Shown piece after piece: positions 44,452 through 52,973 of a stretch of DNA of 64,000 nt. Origin of the DNA: Exiguobacterium sp. s48 (GTDB lineage Bacteria > Bacillota > Bacilli > Exiguobacteriales > Exiguobacteriaceae); contig NZ_JACSKC010000001.1 of assembly GCF_018617395.1 (NCBI RefSeq), positions 1,178,001-1,242,000 on the forward strand, in the 5' to 3' direction. The notes below the pieces were generated by a model. The model was not told where the DNA came from, did not search any database, and saw only the letters and a program-made list of their open reading frames with translations. A program made the translations under genes and the position numbers. Numbering within the stretch: the first letter of the stretch is position 1; every line of letters starts with the position of its first letter.

Positions 44452-44565
44452 ATGATGAGTACATTAGATCAATTTCTTATTTTTTATGCAGCGCCACTAA
44501 CGTTTTTCGCGGGCGTCATCGCAACGTTCGTTTGGGCATACTTCATGAATCCGGATGACATTTAA
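44452..44565 (+). CDS. 37-aa single-pass membrane peptide, possibly CydS-like
   Basis: A short ORF with tandem ATG codons (44452 and 44455) and an excellent AAGGAGG six to nine bases upstream, followed by a terminator ten bases after the stop. The peptide starts MMSTLDQFLIFYAAPL, has one hydrophobic helix (about 9-31) and ends MNPDDI. The FLIFYAAP segment recalls the tiny cytochrome bd subunit CydS (FLIxYAP), from memory only; no cyd genes are in the window. A possible promoter is TTGCGA-N18-TTTAAT (44389-44418). It is small enough to be missed by default annotation. Confidence 0.7.
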   Translation: MMSTLDQFLIFYAAPLTFFAGVIATFVWAYFMNPDDI

Positions 44566-44575
44566 CGCATTCAAA

Positions 44576-44604
44576 AAAGGATGGCGCTCAGCCATCCCTT
44601 TTTA
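44576..44604. terminator. bidirectional terminator
   Basis: The arms AAAGGATGGC and GCCATCCCTT enclose GCTCA. It ends the 37-aa ORF and ytmP. Confidence 0.88.
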
Positions 44605-45402
44605 GTTGATTCGTTCATATGCCTCATCAATCAATTCGCGCAAAACATGAAAACCTTCTGTACGCGCTGCATCGTTCATTTCCCCATAGATTGTTAAAAT
44701 CGTTTGTGCGATGGCATACCAATGCATCCGATTATGAAGTTCACTCGACATCCCTACTCCATAATGCGCGAACCAGCGCTCCCACTCCGTCTCTTCGACA
44801 TAGCTGTAGACAACCATCGCCAAATCAAAGGCGCGGTCTGCAATGATGGCATCGTCCCAATCGGTCAAATAGAGTAGACCGTTCTCATCTTCAATCCAAT
44901 TGTTATGATTTAAATCAGAATGACAGACGACGAATTCTTGCTCATCGACTTTCGGCAAATGGTGTTTTAACCACTGAACGGCTTCCCCGATTGTAGGATC
45001 CGTCTCATCTTGTTCATATGCTTCACATTGACGAAGCAATAAGTGTGGTGTCACCGGTGTATGGTTCAATTGTTGTAGCATAAACAATAATTCTTTAGAG
45101 TTATGAATTTTACCAAGTTGTGCCGCAACATCTGGTCGTTTCATATCTTCAGGTGAAAGTTCGCGGCCTTCAATAAATTGCTGGGCGCTTAATACGTCCC
45201 CGTTATACATTCGTTTTGTCCAAAGAAGTTTCGGAACGATTCCTTCTGCCGATAGAATTGCCAGGAACGGTGAAGAGTTCCGTTTAACAAAAATCTTCTG
45301 TTGGCGCGTCGTCGCTACATACGCTTCTCCCGTAATTCCTCCGGCTGAAGCGACTGTCCACTCTTTACCGAGCGCACCGACTATATCTGAATACATATTC
45401 AT
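44602..45402 (-). CDS. ytmP: YtmP, APH/choline-kinase-like phosphotransferase
   Basis: A protein-kinase-fold small-molecule kinase of about 266 residues. The catalytic HSDLNHNNWI (HxDxxxxN) lies near 162 and the metal-binding LTDWDDAIIADRAFDL near 183. B. subtilis YtmP has the same layout and the same neighbour, pullulanase amyX; the substrate is unknown. The start is uncertain because the ribosome binding site (AAGTAAGA) is weak; I prefer ATG 45402, with TTG 45411 and ATG 45396 as alternatives. It lies 44 bases after amyX and is probably co-transcribed. Confidence 0.88.
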   Translation of the reverse strand: MNMYSDIVGALGKEWTVASAGGITGEAYVATTRQQKIFVKRNSSPFLAILSAEGIVPKLLWTKRMYNGDVLSAQQFIEGRELSPEDMKRPDVAAQLGKIHNSKELLFMLQQLNHTPVTPHLLLRQCEAYEQDETDPTIGEAVQWLKHHLPKVDEQEFVVCHSDLNHNNWIEDENGLLYLTDWDDAIIADRAFDLAMVVYSYVEETEWERWFAHYGVGMSSELHNRMHWYAIAQTILTIYGEMNDAARTEGFHVLRELIDEAYERIN

Positions 45403-45446
45403 CACGCTCAAATCTTACTTAAAATTAAAGAGATACAATCAACATC

Positions 45447-47612
45447 TTAACATGCGAGAATCGTCATTGACAACGACTCGACTTGAATGTGTTCCGGGTT
45501 TCGCGCGATTGGAACAAGGCTTGCTGTGTCCCCTTCGACGTAGACGTTCCATTTTGCATCATTTTCGAATGAAAGCGGATCAAACGTTCCATTGATATAG
45601 ACGCGCACTCGTTGCCATGCATCATATGAATGACTCGCCGTCAATTCATAAATGATGACGCCAGGCGGTGACGGAAGAAATGTAAAATGTTCGATGACTT
45701 CTTGCCTTGAATCATAACGGAAACAAGTATGGAGTCGACGAAGCTTTAGGAGTGTTTTCACATATTCGATTTCTCGAATTCGTGTGTCACGTAAATCCCA
45801 GTCGAAATGATTAATATGATCTGGGGAATTATAGCTATTCTCGACACCGTGCTTCGTGCGTCCAAATTCTTGACCCGCATGGATGAATGGAATCCCTTGA
45901 GAAGTGATGACGACCGCATTGGCCAGACGTTGCATCGCGAGACGTGTCGTCTCATCGATTCCTTCACAGGATAATGCCAATTTATCATAAATCGTATAAT
46001 TGTCATGCGCCTCAGCGTAGTTAATGGAATAGTTCGGGCTTGGAAAACGCCCGACCGTCACGTTCGGGATATGGATCGCTCCAGTGAGACATTCTCGCAG
46101 TTCCCACTCTCGCCATTCATTCCCTGAAATGAAGCCACGCTCCCGATCATTGAACGTCGATCCTTTTAAGGCATCTCGGATCATATCGTTAAAATGTCCG
46201 ACTCGAGGCATTCTGGCTGCATTTTGCGAAGTCGCTTTGAACGACTGACCGAGCGGGGTCGCCAAATCCCAACCTTCCCCATATACGAGAATAGACGGGT
46301 CTATTTTATCGAGCGCTGCCCGAACTTGATTCATCGTTTCGACATCGTGGATGCCCATTAAGTCGAAACGAAATCCGTCGACTTGATAGGTCGTCGCGAA
46401 AAACGTCACGAAGTCCACAATCATCCGACGCATCATATAGCGTTCTGATGCGGTGTCATTTCCGACACCGGTTCCGTTCGCAACCGTCCCGTCATGTTCA
46501 TACCGGAAATAATAATAAGGAACGAGCGCTTCGAGTGGGGATTGTTCTCGAATATAAAGATGATTCATCACGACATCTGTGACGACGCGAAGTCCCGCTT
46601 GATGCAAATCAGAGACGAGTGTCGCATATTCAAATACCCGACTAAGTGGCACATCCGGTCTCGAAGCATAGCTCCCCTCTAGACTAAACCAATGAATCGG
46701 GTCGTATCCCCAATTGTATGGCAAACGTGTCGCTTCATCGACACTCCCAAAATCGTGGACCGGTAACAATTGAATATGGGTCACCCCGAGCTCGGTTAAA
46801 TAATCAAGTCCTGCACGATTTCCTTCTTTTGTCCGAACCCCACTCTCTGCAACTCCTCCGTACAGCCCTTTTAATTGACTCGTTGAAGAGGGATGACTTG
46901 TGAAGTCACGAATGTGTAGTTCATAGATGACCGCGTCTGTCGGCTTCCACAGAGGGGGACGTGCAGTTTGCTCGACTTGTTTCTTCACAAATTCAGCAAC
47001 ATCTACTAACACGCCATACTCTCCGTTCAAACTGACCGCTCTCGCATACGGGTCGACGACTTGCCTCGTATCAACTGGTGTTTTGACTTCTAAGCGATAT
47101 AGCATCCCTTCGAATGCTTTGGGCACATTTCCATGCCATTCTCCACGAGAACCACGATTCATCCGAAATCGTTCGATCTCGCGATGGTTTGTCTCATCAT
47201 GGACGGTGATCCACACGGAAAGCGCCACAGGGGACCATACAGCGACTTCCATCCCATGAGGTGTGAACGATACACCGAGTGGTCCATCATATGAAAACCG
47301 GCGTTCGAATTCTTCTGAGCGGACGACTTCGCGCGGAACGATCACTGTCGTTTTTTCTCCAGGATGAAACACCGTGTACATCGTTTCCAAAGAGATCGGT
47401 TCATTCAAACGAAGTATTTGTTCGACCATCCCAGATTCCGTCACAACTTGTTGTTCCACAAGATAGTCAATCGGTCGTCCGTTTTGTTCGATTTGTACTG
47501 GAACGGATTCATATTCGCGCACAATCTCAAGTTGTATTGTCTCAAATGATACGAAAGACGCGCTCTCAATGGTCACATGTGAGGCGGTCTTTTGATCGGG
47601 TGTGTGATGCAT
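45447..47612 (-). CDS. amyX: type I pullulanase
   Basis: A GH13 debranching enzyme that cleaves alpha-1,6 links in pullulan, glycogen-like or maltodextrin branches. The 721 residues have an N-terminal starch-binding-like part, a CBM48-like domain (about 120-210) and the catalytic barrel with YNWGYDPIHWFS near 305, the nucleophile region GFRFDLMGIHD near 410, acid GEGWDL near 444 and the HDN motif. No signal peptide is present, so it acts inside the cell. The ATG follows GAGGAAGGGACGCAT. The operon continues into ytmP. Confidence 0.94.
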   Translation of the reverse strand: MHHTPDQKTASHVTIESASFVSFETIQLEIVREYESVPVQIEQNGRPIDYLVEQQVVTESGMVEQILRLNEPISLETMYTVFHPGEKTTVIVPREVVRSEEFERRFSYDGPLGVSFTPHGMEVAVWSPVALSVWITVHDETNHREIERFRMNRGSRGEWHGNVPKAFEGMLYRLEVKTPVDTRQVVDPYARAVSLNGEYGVLVDVAEFVKKQVEQTARPPLWKPTDAVIYELHIRDFTSHPSSTSQLKGLYGGVAESGVRTKEGNRAGLDYLTELGVTHIQLLPVHDFGSVDEATRLPYNWGYDPIHWFSLEGSYASRPDVPLSRVFEYATLVSDLHQAGLRVVTDVVMNHLYIREQSPLEALVPYYYFRYEHDGTVANGTGVGNDTASERYMMRRMIVDFVTFFATTYQVDGFRFDLMGIHDVETMNQVRAALDKIDPSILVYGEGWDLATPLGQSFKATSQNAARMPRVGHFNDMIRDALKGSTFNDRERGFISGNEWREWELRECLTGAIHIPNVTVGRFPSPNYSINYAEAHDNYTIYDKLALSCEGIDETTRLAMQRLANAVVITSQGIPFIHAGQEFGRTKHGVENSYNSPDHINHFDWDLRDTRIREIEYVKTLLKLRRLHTCFRYDSRQEVIEHFTFLPSPPGVIIYELTASHSYDAWQRVRVYINGTFDPLSFENDAKWNVYVEGDTASLVPIARNPEHIQVESLSMTILAC

Positions 47613-47631
47613 ATGCGTCCCTTCCTCTCAA

Positions 47632-48471
47632 TCACTGATCCATAAATTGTCGAAACGGCATCTTAGCAGTTACGTCTAATAAGGTCGCCACATCACGAAG
47701 TTGTTGTGCTTTGACGATCGGTGCGCGTCCGTTCACTTGTTTCATCCAGTCGGTATACTCATTACGCCCGATATAATGCGTTGATCGGACGTTCGGCACA
47801 TTATCAAAATACCCATCAGTGGCAATGACTACTTTCTGAAGTACTCCCGCATAGTTAGGTAAGATTTGTCGGATGAGTTCCTCTGTTCGTGTCAATGCGA
47901 TCAGCGGGTTCACCACACGGGTATTTTCCCCTTTCAGCGGTTGATGAACCCAAGTCTTTTCTTTCGATATGTGATAGATGCTGCGGTCGCCTTCCAGCCA
48001 TTCGACAACATACAGATGTGTCGGTCCGATGATGAGATGACTTAGTTCTACTGTCGCACCGTTCCATTCGATGACCGGATGAAATAAGAAAAAGTGTCGC
48101 TCATTCCAGTCTGAACGCATGACCCGATACGCATAGTCCCGGACGAATGCCAAATGTGGTAAATCTGCTTCGAGCACTCCTTCACAGGCAAACTGAAGTT
48201 TTTGAATGTGTCGGCGTTCCTGTAACATCTTTTGATATTGTGATTCAGAAAGCGGCTTGGGCTCTAACTCAATCCGCTCCGACTTCGCCCAAATTTTCCA
48301 CCACGGGCGCTCAAGCTCGATTACCTCTACCGGATTCAAGCGATTGTTTTCGTGAAGACGTTGTAGACGTGCCGTGTCGGATTCCACATATTCTAAATAG
48401 CGATTGTATTGATCTAAAACATTACGTTCATATTTTGAAATTACGTCAAAAATTTTAACCGGGATTGCCAT
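47632..48471 (-). CDS. ytlQ: YtlQ-like protein with possible NERD domain
   Basis: A 279-residue soluble protein. The N-terminal third is helical and charged; the middle (about 130-190) has FLFHPVIEWNG and LSHLIIGPTHLYVVEWLEGD, which resembles the NERD nuclease-related domain. The name is by gene order with ytlP and amyX. Its function is unknown. The ATG follows AGAGGAGGACAT. Its first 31 bases overlap the end of ytlP, and it is the last gene of the MFS-ytlP-ytlQ run. Confidence 0.8.
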   Translation of the reverse strand: MAIPVKIFDVISKYERNVLDQYNRYLEYVESDTARLQRLHENNRLNPVEVIELERPWWKIWAKSERIELEPKPLSESQYQKMLQERRHIQKLQFACEGVLEADLPHLAFVRDYAYRVMRSDWNERHFFLFHPVIEWNGATVELSHLIIGPTHLYVVEWLEGDRSIYHISKEKTWVHQPLKGENTRVVNPLIALTRTEELIRQILPNYAGVLQKVVIATDGYFDNVPNVRSTHYIGRNEYTDWMKQVNGRAPIVKAQQLRDVATLLDVTAKMPFRQFMDQ

Positions 48472-49016
48472 ATGTCCTCCTCTGGCCGTCTTAACGGAAA
48501 AACTTCTACGGCTCTATAGGCTGGTTTATGATTCGGTTGTACTTCGTACAGAATCAGTTCTTCTACAGATTCAGTCACATGAAATTTAGGCGGAACGTAA
48601 GCAACCCGTTCTCCTTCATCCCATTTTTTAGCGAGTGTGACGTGAGGGACGAACGCCTTCCTGTCCAATCTCGGGATCACGTCGACAAGTTCTTGGCGGA
48701 GTGCACGTGCAAATCGGTGTAGTGGTTCTGATGCGTCAGGTACGACTGTCAGCACACGTGGACGATCAGGTCTACCGAAATGGTCAATCGAGCCGAACGT
48801 CAATGTGAAGGGTTGTGTGTCTTGACTGATTTTTCGTGTAATCTCTTTTACGTCATCTAATTCCTCTCCGTCTAATTCGCCTAAAAATTGAAGGGTCAGA
48901 TGAAATTCGTCCGGTCGATAAATTCGACGATACGAGTAAAAAGGCATTACAGCTTGCTGCACTGCAACCAGTTCGGTCGCCTCAATGGGAATCGCAATAA
49001 AATAATGCGTGCTCAT
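48441..49016 (-). CDS. thpR: RNA 2',3'-cyclic phosphodiesterase ThpR (YtlP)
   Basis: A 2H-phosphoesterase of 191 residues that opens 2',3'-cyclic phosphates in RNA. Both catalytic HxTx motifs are present: EFHLTLQFLGEL near 44 and FVPHVTLAKKW near 126. I chose ATG 49016 because AAAGGATGAACGAC lies directly before it. It starts five bases after the MFS gene stop and overlaps ytlQ by 31 bases, so the three are translated together. Confidence 0.92.
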   Translation of the reverse strand: MSTHYFIAIPIEATELVAVQQAVMPFYSYRRIYRPDEFHLTLQFLGELDGEELDDVKEITRKISQDTQPFTLTFGSIDHFGRPDRPRVLTVVPDASEPLHRFARALRQELVDVIPRLDRKAFVPHVTLAKKWDEGERVAYVPPKFHVTESVEELILYEVQPNHKPAYRAVEVFPLRRPEEDIWQSRLKFLT

Positions 49017-49021
49017 GTCGT

Positions 49022-50173
49022 TCATCCTTTCATGATGCGACGTGACATTCCGATCCAAATCAATGCTCCAAGTGCCGTCACAATGGTATACATCCAAAAT
49101 ACGCCTAAAATATCATCGAGTTCAATGATTTTCCCGCTCAGCATATTAAATCCTGCTGTCGCAAGTCCTGACGTGAGTGCCATGTAAACTCCGATGGCCG
49201 TCGAGGAGACTTGCCGGTCAACGAGTGTCCGAACGAATTGAAGCGCAACGGGAATGAGGAGTCCAACAACAAGTCCTTGTGCGATTGCAAGAAGCCATAT
49301 GACCCAAATCGGTGGTTCAAGCGCAAGTATTCCATTCCGTAAAGCAGAAATAATGGCCGCACCGACAAGTACGCCGACGCTTCCGTATCGTTCCATAAGT
49401 TGAGACGCCACTTTCATAAACGGAATCTCGAATAATACAGCGACGAGGAATAATGTTCCGACGAGTGTCGTCGAACCCCCGCTATTCGTCACGTATAGCC
49501 CGAAATAGTAGTTATTCGCATAAATCGGTCCGAACACGAGCATGCCACCGAGCAGGAAGAACACAAACTGCTTGTTCCATACTGCTTTCCAAGAAAGGGG
49601 TGCCAACGTGACGTCGCGAATCGAACTTTTCTCAGGAATCATTCGGACGAACACACTTCCGAGGATAAGTAGGACGGCACTTATTACGAACGTGCTCGCA
49701 AGTCCCCACGTCGTATCGGAGATTCGTCCCATCGCAAATACGGCGATGGCGAACCCTGCCGATCCATACAAACGAATCGCGCCGTAGTCCACTTTTGACC
49801 GAGCCGTATAGTCGAGCGTCATCATGTCCACAAGCGGAATATGAGCACATTGGAATACGGACCAAATCACCATGAGCACGACAATCCAGACGTATGAGGT
49901 CGCTACTAAAAAGCTAAGCGAAATAAGCGCGGCGCTCAGCATCGCCAACATCAACCAAGCCCGAACTCGTCCTGTCCGGTCGGTCAACATTCCCCATAAC
50001 GGTTGGATGCCAATGGAGAGGATGGGTAACACCGCAACGATGATTCCGACCTGGGTCGGTGTCAATCCAAATTTCGTTTGTGAAAAATATAAGGTCATAT
50101 ATGGGATCAATGCCCCCTGCGCGAAGAATATCGCGACGTATACAGACTGAAACAATCTCTTTTGCGAATCCAA
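49022..50173 (-). CDS. MFS transporter, LacY/PPP-like
   Basis: A 383-residue transporter with about twelve transmembrane helices and the MFS loop signature WGMLTDRTGRVR between helices 2 and 3. The N-terminal half resembles MFS_1_like permeases (sugar, nucleoside or phenylpropionate porters); the substrate cannot be told. The start is TTG with AAGGAAG eight bases before it. The ribosome binding region is duplicated in tandem. First gene of the run with thpR and ytlQ. Confidence 0.88.
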   Translation of the reverse strand: MDSQKRLFQSVYVAIFFAQGALIPYMTLYFSQTKFGLTPTQVGIIVAVLPILSIGIQPLWGMLTDRTGRVRAWLMLAMLSAALISLSFLVATSYVWIVVLMVIWSVFQCAHIPLVDMMTLDYTARSKVDYGAIRLYGSAGFAIAVFAMGRISDTTWGLASTFVISAVLLILGSVFVRMIPEKSSIRDVTLAPLSWKAVWNKQFVFFLLGGMLVFGPIYANNYYFGLYVTNSGGSTTLVGTLFLVAVLFEIPFMKVASQLMERYGSVGVLVGAAIISALRNGILALEPPIWVIWLLAIAQGLVVGLLIPVALQFVRTLVDRQVSSTAIGVYMALTSGLATAGFNMLSGKIIELDDILGVFWMYTIVTALGALIWIGMSRRIMKG

Positions 50174-50209
50174 TGATAACTTCCTTCCTAAATGATAACT
50201 TCCTTCCTA
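50172..50209 (-). repeat. perfect 19-base tandem duplication at the MFS ribosome binding site
   Basis: AATGATAACTTCCTTCCTA occurs twice without a gap (50172-50190 and 50191-50209). On the minus strand each copy carries AGGAAGGAAG, so the MFS gene has two ribosome binding segments, only the nearer one at working distance. Confidence 0.95.
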
Positions 50210-50212
50210 AAG

Positions 50213-50245
50213 GACAGAGAGCCGACTATACCAGCCAGCTCTCTT
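50213..50245 (-). terminator. pepV terminator
   Basis: On the minus strand AGAGAGC and GCTCTCT arms enclose an imperfect inner stem; the T tract is short (TGTCCTTT). Confidence 0.6.
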
Positions 50246-50251
50246 TGTTTC

Positions 50252-51637
50252 TTATTTAGCGAGCTCGTAAATCGCCTCAGCGTAGATGGCTGCGGCACGT
50301 AATAAATCTTCTATCTCCATATATTCATCGACCTGATGCGCCACATCTTTAGCACCTGGGAACAATGCGCCGAACGCAACGCCTGCTTCGAGCGAACGGG
50401 CATACGTGCCGCCCCCGATGGCCATCAAGTTCGCATGTTCACCCGTTTGACGTTCGTATACGCCTGCTAGCGTCTTCACAAGCGGGTGATCTTCTGCCAC
50501 GTGATGTGGTGGCATATGTTGACGCGTCTTCAATTCAAATCCAAGCGACAAGGCGATTTCGCGAAGGTTTTGCAACCGTTCTTCAAACTTCGCCGTATAA
50601 GGATAGCGAATATTCACTGTTGCTGTACGCTCGCCTTCACTATAACGGAACACCCCACCGTTGATTGTTAAATCACCTGTCTCATCACTCGCTTCAATCC
50701 CGAGCGAAATTCCACGTGAGTCTGCAAACACGTGACGAACAAGTTCGATATAGCGTTCTCCCTGAATGTCGAGTGGAAGATGCAACAAGAACCCTGCGAG
50801 GACATAGGCCGCGTTGATTCCGTTATCCGGTTCCATCGCGTGCGCCGCTTTACCTTTCATCGTGAACGTATATGTGCCACGATCGTATTCGCACGTTCCG
50901 TCCGCTTCATATTTTTCAAGATAGGCCTCGAACTTTTCCTCGAGTACCTCATCCGTCTTCAATTCGGCTTTCGCGAAGTCTGGTACCATATTCGGACGTT
51001 CTCCGCTCGTGAATGATAGAAGATGGTATGCAGATGCGGGTACGTGTTGAATCGGTAGCTGGGTCAACACACCATCGTACAATCCTTTTTCTGCATTGAT
51101 AATGGGGAAGTCCGCGTCGGGTGCGAAGCCGTATGTCGGCATCTGTTCTTGTTTGAAATATTCACGGACACAGCGCCATTCGCTCTCCTCATCGCAACCT
51201 GCAATCAAACGGACGCGTTTCGAGAGTGGTAAGCCGAGCTCTTTGACGATGCGTAGACCATAGTATGCAGCCATCGATGGTCCTTTATCATCGTTACTTC
51301 CACGCGCAATGATTTTGCCATCTGTGATGGTCGGGGTGAACGCACCATACGTCCATCCTTCCCCTGCTGGTACGACGTCAAGGTGACATAAGATCCCGAC
51401 GATTTCCTCGCCATCCCCATATTCCAAATGTCCAGCGTACCCGCCAACATCTTTTGTTTTAAATCCGTCACGCTCACCGATCTCAAACATGTAGTCGAGC
51501 GCTTTTCGAACCTCGGGACCGAACGGCATGTTCGGTGCGCTTTGTGACTCATCGAGTACGCTAGGGATCTCTAGTAATCCTTTTAAGTCCTCTAAAAATG
51601 CATCTTTACGATTGTCGACTTCCTGTCTCCAATTCAT
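50252..51637 (-). CDS. pepV: M20 family dipeptidase PepV
   Basis: A dinuclear zinc dipeptidase of 461 residues (carnosinase-like). Metal ligands appear in ILCHLDVVPAGEGW near 85, ARGSNDDKGPSMAAY near 118, AGCDEESEWRC near 153 and FAPDADFPIINAEKG near 176; a lid domain fills the middle. I chose ATG 51637 (MNWRQE), about six bases after AAGGGGAG. It is monocistronic, with a TATACT -10 near 51680. Confidence 0.94.
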   Translation of the reverse strand: MNWRQEVDNRKDAFLEDLKGLLEIPSVLDESQSAPNMPFGPEVRKALDYMFEIGERDGFKTKDVGGYAGHLEYGDGEEIVGILCHLDVVPAGEGWTYGAFTPTITDGKIIARGSNDDKGPSMAAYYGLRIVKELGLPLSKRVRLIAGCDEESEWRCVREYFKQEQMPTYGFAPDADFPIINAEKGLYDGVLTQLPIQHVPASAYHLLSFTSGERPNMVPDFAKAELKTDEVLEEKFEAYLEKYEADGTCEYDRGTYTFTMKGKAAHAMEPDNGINAAYVLAGFLLHLPLDIQGERYIELVRHVFADSRGISLGIEASDETGDLTINGGVFRYSEGERTATVNIRYPYTAKFEERLQNLREIALSLGFELKTRQHMPPHHVAEDHPLVKTLAGVYERQTGEHANLMAIGGGTYARSLEAGVAFGALFPGAKDVAHQVDEYMEIEDLLRAAAIYAEAIYELAK

Positions 51638-51945
51638 GTTCATCTCCCCTTTTGCGAATGTTCTCTCCCTTACTAGTATATCCAAATGTATGAAAGACGA
51701 ACATTCATTTAGAAAAGTTTTTTTCGTTCGTGTTTAAGCTTCTTTTCGATGTAAAAAAATAATCTTCATTCGATATTTACGTTCATAATCAAATCTTTAC
51801 AAACAGATTGTTCGTGCTTTCCACTTGCATTTTTGCTCAAGAGCGGTATACTAAAGGTGTAATTTTAGAAAATAACAATTTTATATTTCATTTTGTCGTC
51901 TGTAGGTATGGTTTGTCATTATTCTACACATTGGGAGGTTATCCA
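51638..51945. other. intergenic region between pepV and ytzE
   Basis: This divergent control region holds the pepV -10 (TATACT, 51680-51675 minus strand) and the ytzE promoter (51825-51852). The middle part is AT-rich with no gene. An 85-base ytzE leader precedes its GGGAGG, without an obvious riboswitch. Confidence 0.6.
51825..51852 (+). promoter_or_regulatory. promoter of ytzE
   Basis: TTGCAT, a 16-base spacer and TATACT. Confidence 0.65.
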
Positions 51946-52167
51946 ATGAAAGGCTCAACAGATCGGATGTTAACGCGCATCAAGTCCATTTATTTGTTCA
52001 TCAATGAAAGGGAATCCGTTACCACTTCAGAACTAGTAGAAGAGTTCGGCATCACGTCACGCACTGTGCAACGTGATTTGAACGTACTTGAGTACAATAA
52101 CCTTGTGGAGAGCCCTAGCCGTGGCACGTGGACTTCATCGAAACGTTCACTCAAGACGGCAAATTGA
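51946..52167 (+). CDS. ytzE: YtzE-like DeoR-type HTH protein, 73 aa
   Basis: A small DNA-binding protein that is only a DeoR-family winged HTH: RIKSIYLFINERESVTTSELVEEFGITSRTVQRDLNVLEYNNLVE (written in parts: helix SELVEEFG, recognition helix SRTVQRDLNVL). No effector-binding domain follows. I chose ATG 51946, seven bases after GGGAGG; the upstream in-frame extension contains the promoter. It is convergent with the pseudouridine synthase gene. Its targets are unknown. Confidence 0.87.
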   Translation: MKGSTDRMLTRIKSIYLFINERESVTTSELVEEFGITSRTVQRDLNVLEYNNLVESPSRGTWTSSKRSLKTAN

Positions 52168-52185
52168 ATTGTATATGTATATTCA

Positions 52186-52215
52186 AGAGACCTGGCGTTC
52201 AGGTCTCTTTTTTTC
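52186..52215 (+). terminator. ytzE terminator
   Basis: AGAGACCTG, GCGTT loop, CAGGTCTCT, then a T tract. Confidence 0.92.
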
Positions 52216-52223
52216 ATGAAAAA

Positions 52224-52250
52224 AGAATCTGCCTCATCAGACAGATTCTC
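52224..52250 (-). terminator. terminator of the pseudouridine synthase gene
   Basis: On the minus strand AGAATCTG, a loop and CAGATTCT are followed by TTTTTTC. Confidence 0.85.
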
Positions 52251-52262
52251 TCATCGCACTAC

Positions 52263-52973
52263 TTATTGAAGAAACAATTGAACTTCTTCTTCCGTCAACT
52301 CACGATATGCCCCGAGCTCAAGCGTTTCATCGAGTTCTAGCGCCCCAATCTGTACACGCTCCAATCGTTCGACATGTTTGCCTACCGCCGCGACCATTCG
52401 TTTCACTTGGTGATACTTCCCTTCAGAAAGTGTGAGACGGATGACCGAACGACGTCCGCTCCGGCTCAGTATCTCGAGACGGGCCGGCTTCGTCGTATAG
52501 CCATCCTCTAACTCAACCCCATTCGCAAACGTCTTAATGTCGTCTACTGTCATCTCCCCATCGACTTCGGCGACATACACCTTGTCGACATGTTTACGTG
52601 GTGACATGAGCGCGTGGTTGAACGCACCGTCGTTTGTAATGAGGAGAAGCCCCGTCGTATCTTTATCGAGGCGTCCGACCGGGAAAAGGTCATAATGGGC
52701 ATACTCGGGATCAATCAACTCGATGACCGTCGTCTCGACTTGATCTTCCGTCGCGCTGATCACACCCTCCGGCTTATTCATCATGAAATAAATGTACGGA
52801 CGATACTCGACCACTTCCCCGAACACCGTGACCCGTTCTGATTCTGGGTTAACATGTCGTTTTGCATCTTTTACAGGTGCCTCATCGACTCGCACCGCCC
52901 CTTGTTTCAATAGGATTTTCACGTCTTTCCGTGAACCATATCCCATGTTTGATAACAATTTATCAATTCGCAT
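52263..52973 (-). CDS. RsuA/RluB family pseudouridine synthase
   Basis: A 236-residue rRNA pseudouridine synthase: an N-terminal S4 domain (about 1-58, MRIDKLLSNMGYGSRKD) and the catalytic domain with Asp103 in FPVGRLDKDTTGLLL and the KPEGVIS motif. It resembles 16S RsuA more than RluB by size; the exact target base is unproven. Its ATG shares one base with the ytgP stop (TAATG), so it is translationally coupled to ytgP. It is the ytzG-type gene of Bacillus. Confidence 0.92.
   Translation of the reverse strand: MRIDKLLSNMGYGSRKDVKILLKQGAVRVDEAPVKDAKRHVNPESERVTVFGEVVEYRPYIYFMMNKPEGVISATEDQVETTVIELIDPEYAHYDLFPVGRLDKDTTGLLLITNDGAFNHALMSPRKHVDKVYVAEVDGEMTVDDIKTFANGVELEDGYTTKPARLEILSRSGRRSVIRLTLSEGKYHQVKRMVAAVGKHVERLERVQIGALELDETLELGAYRELTEEEVQLFLQ

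Noticed and set aside
51728-51760. Possible SigB promoter (GTTTAA then ATGTAA) before ytzE
   Set aside because: The -10 matches only four of six bases, and a better SigA-type promoter lies closer to the gene.
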